This document shows, in pieces, positions 58,330 through 64,000 of a stretch of 64,000 nt of DNA; positions within the stretch are counted from its first letter, which is position 1, and each line of letters begins with the position of its first letter. A program made the position numbers and the translations under genes. The DNA lies in NCBI GenBank assembly GCA_947034885.2, contig OX344754.2:18866501-18930500 (forward strand), given 5' to 3'. The stretch is from Thuidium tamariscinum. Lineage: Eukaryota > Streptophyta > Bryopsida > Hypnales > Thuidiaceae. Under the pieces are notes generated by a model that saw only the letters and a program-made list of their open reading frames with translations, was not told where the DNA came from and ran no database searches.

Positions 58330-58735
58330 GTTACATCAACTGAACAACAACATGCAGACTAGTCTCCCATCATTTTCTATTCAACTTTTTTTCTTTTTCT
58401 TTTTCTTTTTTTGGGAACAACCTATTGAGTAGTCTTCTTCTTCTAAGTGAAGCAGATGTAAGCTACTCCATATTATTTCAAGGGCTGACTGATTGACTCA
58501 CGTGGAATAATTATGCACGCATAATACTTCAATTGAGTTCCAGTAAGAGATGTGGTTTGTACAGAGCTGGCATCGCTCCCCACATCACAGGGAGCATGGA
58601 AATCAGAGGAGCAAAATCATGTCATCCTCACACCAAACTCTGCAACAATAAGTTACAAAGAATACAATCTCTCAATGCTTGTCAACAACCCACCCTTCTT
58701 CCATTCTGATGCTGCAGACTGAGGTTGTGGTCTTC

Positions 58736-58942
58736 CTACTTTTTGTGCTGAATGCATTTGTTGGTTGGTTTGGAGATCAAACAGAAGGAAGCTTTTGCAT
58801 TGACAAAAGGTGCAAGTGGCAATGTTTGAGTAGAATTTACTGAATACAAAAGGAGCCACAAACACACAAGGAAAATCAGCTTCATCTTGTAAGTTAGCAT
58901 GGCTGTGGTGCCTGTACGGTAGTCTGCTCTTAAACTGAGCAT
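58736..58942 (-). CDS. Possible small secreted peptide (signal peptide exon)
   Basis: On the minus strand a frame from ATG 58942 (or the in-frame ATG at 58885) ends at TAG 58736. From the second ATG, 49 residues begin MKLIFLVCLWLLLYSVNS, a textbook signal peptide (basic n-region, hydrophobic core, small polar c-region). Then come THR/Pro-rich TQTLPLAPFVNAKASF and two Cys (FCLIS, NKCIQHKK). A TATA box (TATAAAA, 58997-58991) lies 49 bp upstream of the first ATG. AAAAA/GTAGGA just before the stop could be a splice donor, so the frame may be exon 1 of a longer protein. An overlapping 196-codon frame exists on the same strand (58653-59243) but starts with GTG and has no recognisable domain. Function unknown. 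Confidence 0.35.
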   Translation of the reverse strand: MLSLRADYRTGTTAMLTYKMKLIFLVCLWLLLYSVNSTQTLPLAPFVNAKASFCLISKPTNKCIQHKK

Positions 58943-58990
58943 GTAAGGCTAAGAACTGGTCTGTGAAAAATAAGTGGATGGGAACATGGT

Positions 58991-58997
58991 TTTTATA
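58991..58997 (-). promoter_or_regulatory. TATA box candidate for the 58.8-kb peptide frame
   Basis: Minus-strand AATATAAAAACC, with the core TATAAAA. Spacing would put transcription start near 58965 and the first ATG 20-25 nt further. This is the only clear TATA-ATG pair in the surrounding repeat DNA. Confidence 0.35.
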
Positions 58998-59274
58998 TTT
59001 TTGGTGCAGGGAGAAATGAAAAGCAGTTTCAAGCCAGTCGTAAACACAATTTTCAGAGCCAAAATGAATGGCTGTGAATAAGCTTAGAGCGAGTAACTCC
59101 AATAAGTCATGATTACAAAACTCAACACGGTTTGTAAAAGTGGTGAATTCTTGTTCACTCAAAATTGGAAATAGCCTTGTCATCATGTTAAACCTGCAGC
59201 CCACTGGAAGCCTCATTGCTAAATCATTATTCAACCTCCACACTTGCGAATACTAATATTTTACTATTAACCAA

Positions 59275-60227
59275 TTAACCCCTAAAGCCCTGACTATGTT
59301 TTCACCAAAAAATGCTCCAAAACTGCCATTTCTAATACAAGTGCAAATTTATTTTTTTTAAACATTTTTTACTCATGTAACCGTAGGATCTTATAGTAAG
59401 CTGGTTTGTAAGCATGTGGAAAAAAATTCAGAAATTTCCACCATGTAGACTGCAAGATATAAGCATTTGAATTGACAAAAATTATTTTTTTATCCCTGCG
59501 AAAATCCGGGCAGATGCACTTCACAAGGTTACATTTGTGTGAAAAAAAATTCAAAATGGTGGTTACTCTTTGAATTCATACTTCAATGCAAGTTGGCTAC
59601 ATTCTCAAAAAATTTCAAACCATTTGGAATTGTACAACATATAGGAAAAAATAAGTAAGTAGAAAGAAGTAAAAAATGAGCCAAAATACTAAATTGTGAA
59701 CATTTTATTCATGGAATTAAAAATTGTCAATCCCAATGGTTAAAATGTTGTAATAAACAATCTACACCTTCTGTTTTTATTTTTTTTCAAAAATATGAAA
59801 AATTGAATTAAATGAAGAATTTCAAACTTTTTTTGGACTGTAGAGATTCTGTAACTAGCCACAAACTACCCCAAACTCAAAATCTTCATAACTTTTGACT
59901 CATTGATTGGAATGGATTGATTCAAAGCTTCACATGTCTGTATAAACCTAAAGAACCAATTTGAAATTTCACTTTTTGAAAAAAAGTTTTTTTGAAGAAG
60001 TTTTTTCAGCTGCCCGGGCTGCCCGCCAAGTAAAGGAAACAACATATCCTGCCATAACTTTTTAACCGTGAAGTCAAAAGTTATGAAAATTGTCAGGCCT
60101 TAAAGCTACTCCTCGGGCACACATTGTATCAAAATTTCAAAGAAAAAAAAATAAAAACTCCATTCATAGTGAGCTGCCCAAAAAATTTATAATCTCAAAA
60201 AACGGTGTTCAGGGCTTTAGGGGTTAA
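59275..60227. mobile_element. Family C element, full length 953 bp with TTAA ends
   Basis: Perfect 19-bp inverted ends: TTAACCCCTAAAGCCCTGA (59275-59293) and TCAGGGCTTTAGGGGTTAA (60209-60227). The right half carries CATAACTTTTGACTC, TAACTTTTTAACCGTGAAGT and CTTAAAGCTACTCCTCGGGC, which are found in the copies at 22.4 and 33.5-34.3 kb. No frame longer than about 60 codons, so it is non-autonomous. Confidence 0.85.
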
Positions 60228-60439
60228 GTTAAGGACACACATCTTAGGCAAAAGCAATCATAACATTAGCCTCCCTGACTTCATGAACTTTTGAAAATCA
60301 CACACATGGAAAGGCATCTCCACACCATGCCTACTCTTGATTCATCTCAAAAAGTGTTTATGTTGTTTTGGGAACAACTACATGGGTGATTGAAAATGAG
60401 CAGGTGGAATTCGAACAGACTAACTTACCTAGTTTTTTT

Positions 60440-60530
60440 GTTTTTTGTTTTGAAACACATGGACAATTTCCATTGATAGAGGAAACAGTACACAAAACTA
60501 GAGGAACTAGTCCTCGGCGAAGCATTTTTT
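60440..60530 (-). repeat. Non-LTR retroelement tail (minus strand), second copy
   Basis: CGCCGAGGACTAGTTCCTCT, CTGTTTCCTCTATCAATGG, CATGTGTTTCAAAACAAAAA on the minus strand, in the order of the copy at 57225. Confidence 0.5.
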
Positions 60531-60581
60531 AATCTCTCTCTCTTTTTTTTTTACTTACTTAGTTTCTTTCACTCCACCATA

Positions 60582-60900
60582 CAGTGGAAACATCCAAAAA
60601 CGTCAAAATAAGGAATTCACCATAGTTGGAGGCAACGTTTCTAAAAATGATATTTTTCTAGTATTAGCAAGTGGAAATCATGAATATTAAAAAAAAATCG
60701 GATACAATATGTAATTTCTACAAATTTTCAAAGTGTTGACTCCCTAGACCTATGAAACCATCCTATACACTAGAGCAAAACATGGTCTGAAAAAACCGTA
60801 GTAAAAAATGACTACGATTTTTTCAGACCATGTTTTGTTATAGTGATAGGTGCCCCCAAAATAGAACCCTACAAAAATTAACACTCAACCAACCAAATTT
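60582..60900 (-). mobile_element. MITE family B, inverted truncated copy with a nested insertion
   Basis: Starts CAGTGGAAACATCCAAAAACG with TA before it, and matches the complement of family B up to GAACCCTACAAAAATTAAC..., where it is cut off by the direct copy at 60906. A 78-bp hairpin element (60768-60845) interrupts it. Confidence 0.8.
60768..60845. mobile_element. 78-bp CACTA-ended hairpin element nested in family B
   Basis: CACTAGAGCAAAACATGG (60768) and CCATGTTTTGTTATAGTG (to 60845) are inverted; arms of 35 bp with four mismatches surround an 8-bp loop. ATA precedes and follows the element, the 3-bp target duplication typical of CACTA (CMC) transposons. Removing the element plus one ATA restores the expected CCTATAGGTG of family B. 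Confidence 0.85.
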
Positions 60901-60905
60901 TTCTA

Positions 60906-61291
60906 AGGGAGAAACATCCATTCCCGTCCCTGTACCTTGCAGTGGAGTGTAGAGTCACTCAAATATGTCCCTAGAGTGTAGTTAATGTGTTTGACACATG
61001 TGTGAAAATAATTTGTTGACACAGGTGAAGGACACTTAAGAAAATCTGGTTGGCTCAGGGCTGATTTTCGCAGGGTTCAGTTTTGGGTGCACCTACTGGA
61101 CACTTTCAGTGGTTTAGGCACCCATCACTTCAAAAAAACATAGAAATTACATACAATGCTCAAAAAATTTATTTCTTTTTTTGAATATTCATAATTTTCA
61201 CTTGCTAATACTAGAAAAATATCAATTTTAGGAAAATCTCCCTCCAACTATGCTGAATTCCTTAAATGGACGGTTTTGGGTGTTTCCACTG
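60906..61291 (+). mobile_element. MITE family B, copy 4
   Basis: A 386-bp copy from AGGGAGAAACATCCATTCCC to GGGTGTTTCCACTG, with TA on both sides (60904-60905 and 61292-61293). It lies head to head with the inverted copy at 60582. Confidence 0.85.
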
Positions 61292-61293
61292 TA

Positions 61294-62168
61294 TGTGCTC
61301 TTCAATTGTGTCAGAAATTTACAATCACACATGTGGCGAATACATTAAGGGAACTCTACTGACATATTTAGGTGAATCTATTATCCATTGCAAGAAACAG
61401 GTGCAGGAATGGGTGTTCTGCCCTTATTGCAGACCATGCCATAGCTGGATGAACTTTATTTCCTGAAACCAAGAAAATTTGCTCGTGTAGTTTCTCTCCA
61501 TGCCTCTGCCCTCGGCTTTGCACCGTTCACTCTTCGTTTTAGTGGGATAAACTCCAGGTTCTCAAAAATTTGCTCATTTTTGTGTGTTGTACGTACCTCG
61601 AGCAGGCTGGTCACCATATCCACAATAGCCTGAAAAAAAAGCAAGGGATGGACTGTCTAGTAGACTAGTAACATAGTGCTGATTTGCATAGCAGCTTTTT
61701 TCCAAAGTTGCTTTCACAGTGGGGTGCCGCAACATAAATTAATGATTGAAAAATCAAAGGCCACCATTCTCTTCCACCGACTGCTCATACCAATCATGGA
61801 AACCCTGAAGTGAAAGCGGGGAAGATAGTTGACATGGTCCATGTGTTTCAATTTGTTTTTTAAGAAGCAGGGAAGGAAAATTAAAAGGGAGATATGAGAG
61901 TGTGAGAGCTTGCATCAAGCGCGTGCAGCAGTGAGACGGGCCTTAGGCAGGCATGTGGTCCACTGTGGCCACCCCAAGCCTCCTCTGGACTGGGTAAAGT
62001 TGTACTAAACTTGCCACCATGAATCCATGGCGCCACATATTTGAATCGCCTGCTCCCTCATGGAACCCCAAACTGGGGAGTGGGACCAACAGGATTCAAA
62101 ATTCCTCCTCAATCTTTCTTGCATTGAAATTTTGTTTCATTTGTGCAAAAAAAAATCCTTCTCAATGT
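61294..62168. other. Intergenic DNA with a LINE-like tail at its end
   Basis: No gene recognised. The part from about 61900 to 62155 is richer in G+C and ends CTTGCATTGAAATTTTGTTT plus A8, like the tails at 13.7 and 57.8 kb. Confidence 0.4.
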
Positions 62169-62399
62169 TTAACCCTTAAACATTGAAGTGGACGTTTTGT
62201 GTCCGCAGAATGAGAAAGAATCTTCCCTTGTAGAATGGAAGTGCAACTATTGGTCCTCGGTTTTAGGGGTGGAAAGGAGAAATCTTTTGTAAGGCTTTGA
62301 CTTTCAATGAATATATTTGGCTTTTTCAAAGTAGATGATGTCATACGGAATTAAAATATATGATTTTCACGGTCATCGGTCTGTTGTTCAAGGGGTAAA
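62169..62399 (+). mobile_element. Family K element (TTAA-type), 231 bp
   Basis: Left end TTAACCCTTAAACATTGAAG and right end GTTCAAGGGGTAAA (TTAA changed to TAAA). Related copies: 4540, 12519 and 58140. The end structure, TTAA then CCC(C)TTA/TAAA, is like that of family C although the interiors differ. Confidence 0.65.
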
Positions 62400-62510
62400 A
62401 AAAATCCTCGTCGAAATTGTAGGAGGTCCATGAAAGTGCCCATCCCAGAGCTGAAATGTAAATGCATATCGTTCTGTAGCAACACTACAACTTGCCTCTG
62501 GTCTGATAGA

Positions 62511-62575
62511 ATGATGTGGAATATTTCACATCATTTCATGTGTGGGATGAATTGGTGTGAAATATTTCACACCAA
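62511..62575. repeat. Two adjacent 24-bp palindromes
   Basis: ATGATGTGGAATATTTCACATCAT (62511-62534, one mismatch) and the perfect TTGGTGTGAAATATTTCACACCAA (62552-62575) share the centre AATATTTCACA. They are 17 bp apart. Confidence 0.8.
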
Positions 62576-62719
62576 AATCAGTAACTATTGATAAAATTGT
62601 GAGATGGTGAAGTTTACTTAATTAGGGAGTGCCAAGGTCGCAATCGAAAACTATAATACAATTAATAGTAAACCAAATCTTATTTACTATACTTTAGTTC
62701 CTCATCTAGATTATTTTGA

Positions 62720-63010
62720 TGGATGAGGGCCTTCACAGAAGGAAAGGCAGTCTCTCTTAAAGGCTACTAAATGTTGTATGTGGGGAGGTGAAACTTTTGG
62801 AATAATGCATTTTCTAGTAAATTTTTCTTGAAAGACAATTGGAATTGGCATCGAACCTAAGTCACTTCATATTTTCTAGAGCATTGTAGAATTGGTTACA
62901 AATTTTTGAAGTTGAAATGGCATAGGGTTCTAAAATTGTCCACCTCTTCAAATGTAAATTGATTGTACATTGCTAATAAAGAAACCAAAAAAAAAGAAAT
63001 ATGTACAAAT
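62720..63010 (+). repeat. Family G MITE, fragment
   Basis: AGTAAATTTTTCTTGAAAG, GGAATTGGCATCGAACC, CATATTTTCTAGAGCATTGT and TCCACCTCTTCAAATGTAAA align with the middle of the complete G element at 20261. Ends are missing. Confidence 0.55.
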
Positions 63011-63122
63011 AATGTGCATTTGAGGAGGTGGGTGATTATAAAGCCTAAACACTTTTGGAATGTCTTACCTTATTGTAAGGTGGGTGTCAAGGCTTTTCTA
63101 GGGGGCAAAATTTTGCTACATT

Positions 63123-63471
63123 CACTAGAAGAAAACTATGTTGTATTTGACAAAAACTGTGTTGAAATTGTGTTGCATTCAACATAACGCGTGGAGTGGA
63201 TTGTGTTGAAGTCTTACTTTGTCATGCGGAATTTTTCATTCTAACACAAAATTTTGCGTTTTCCTTATTGAATTCTACGTTTTCCTTGTTCAATTTTGTG
63301 TTGACACATTGAAAAGCAGAATTTTGCATTATGAAGGGAGAACTCAATACAATCTACTCCACACGTTATGTTGAACGCAACGCAGTCCCAATGCAATCTT
63401 TGTTAAGTAAAACGCAAGTTTGGCAAGTTTAATGCAGTTTTTGGCATGAATAGTGTAATTTTCTTCTAGTG
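63123..63471. mobile_element. CACTA-type MITE, 349 bp
   Basis: Ends CACTAGAAGAAAACT and AATTTTCTTCTAGTG are inverted, and ATT stands on both outer sides (63120-63122 and 63472-63474), a 3-bp target duplication. Further inside, TTCAACATAACGCGTGGAG faces CTCCACACGTTATGTTGAA, so about half the element can fold back. CACTAGAAGAAAA is a standard plant CACTA (CMC) terminus. No protein. Confidence 0.9.
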
Positions 63472-63474
63472 ATT

Positions 63475-64000
63475 TGTTAGAATTTGATGAGCCAATAGTC
63501 ATCCTTCCAAAAATTGGCCTATAGATCAAGGCCAACATGGAGGTTACTCGTCCCACCAAGCCCATGGTGGGCACCTCTAAATGTAGTTTTGATCCAAACC
63601 TACCATTATCACTTTGGGTACATCCCCAAAAATAAATATTGATGTACCTATGCAGAAGAAACAATTTTGAGATGTCTAACTAACAAAAAATTTAACCTCT
63701 CTTAATTTTTGCATATTGTATCCACGTGTAATGTTCTTTGGTGTGTTGGAACCCCCTTTCTTTGACTCTCTCTTTTTTAATTTTAATTTTGCTATAACTT
63801 CTCACATACTAACATTATACTTCTATAATCCATTGTTGGAATAAAATGTGAAATTTTCTATTTTGGTGAAGAAATTGATGCTATGGAGAGTTTTTACAAT
63901 TGTCCATAGTAGGATCATGGTAATATTAGGTGTATTATTCTTTCACAAAATACGTAAAGTTTCGATATTTAGTATACTAATTCCATATACACATGTTTAG
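63475..64000. other. AT-rich DNA to the window end
   Basis: Around 63690-63760 TTTTTGCATATTGTATCC and TTCTTTGGTGTGTTGGAAC match an inner part of family J. Nothing else is recognised. Confidence 0.4.

Overview
The window is nuclear DNA of a plant (streptophyte). Four complete spliced genes and one partial gene have GT-AG introns and plant-type products: a TKL-type protein kinase, a U-box-less ARM-repeat protein, a plant-like BLOS1, and two nuclear-encoded mitochondrial subunits. The rest is strongly AT-rich intergenic DNA packed with small inverted-repeat transposons and decayed retroelement tails. The OXPHOS and BLOS1 proteins look quite divergent from the seed-plant versions I know, so a non-seed lineage is possible, but I cannot fix the species.

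Layout. 1-0.9 kb: 3' end of a protein kinase gene (+). 0.9-23.2 kb: gene-poor repeat region with MITE families (called A, D, F, G, K here), elements with TTAA termini (family C), LINE-like tails and two inverted ~175-bp tandem arrays. 23.4-27.2 kb: ARM-repeat gene (+) with a long spliced leader. 29.2-31.0 kb: BLOS1 (-), carrying a MITE in intron 2. 31.4-35.3 kb: T-tract region, a 745-bp foldback element and a family B MITE. 35.5-36.5 kb: complex I subunit NDUFA2/B8 (+). 39.7-43.0 kb: an 824-residue protein with an N-terminal helical region, an intact kinase and a degenerate second kinase (+). 44.5-48.3 kb: two copies of MITE family J, the first split by a 2.6-kb insertion. 49.1-51.6 kb: mitochondrial ATP synthase subunit d (-). 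51.6-64 kb: repeats again, with one possible small secreted-peptide gene near 58.8 kb.

The genes do not form a pathway, although two encode inner-membrane OXPHOS subunits. The most notable gene is the tandem kinase-pseudokinase at 39.7-43.0 kb: its first kinase keeps every catalytic motif, while the second has lost the beta-3 lysine, the HRD and DFG aspartates and most of the activation segment. This is the architecture of plant tandem kinase proteins, several of which are immune receptors in grasses, but the parts here look different. The most notable non-coding signals are families bounded by TTAA with C-rich inverted ends (piggyBac-like), a 745-bp foldback palindrome, and insertions whose target sites can be read exactly.

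All exon boundaries below were worked out by hand from splice signals, reading-frame phase and recalled family sequences; no search was run.
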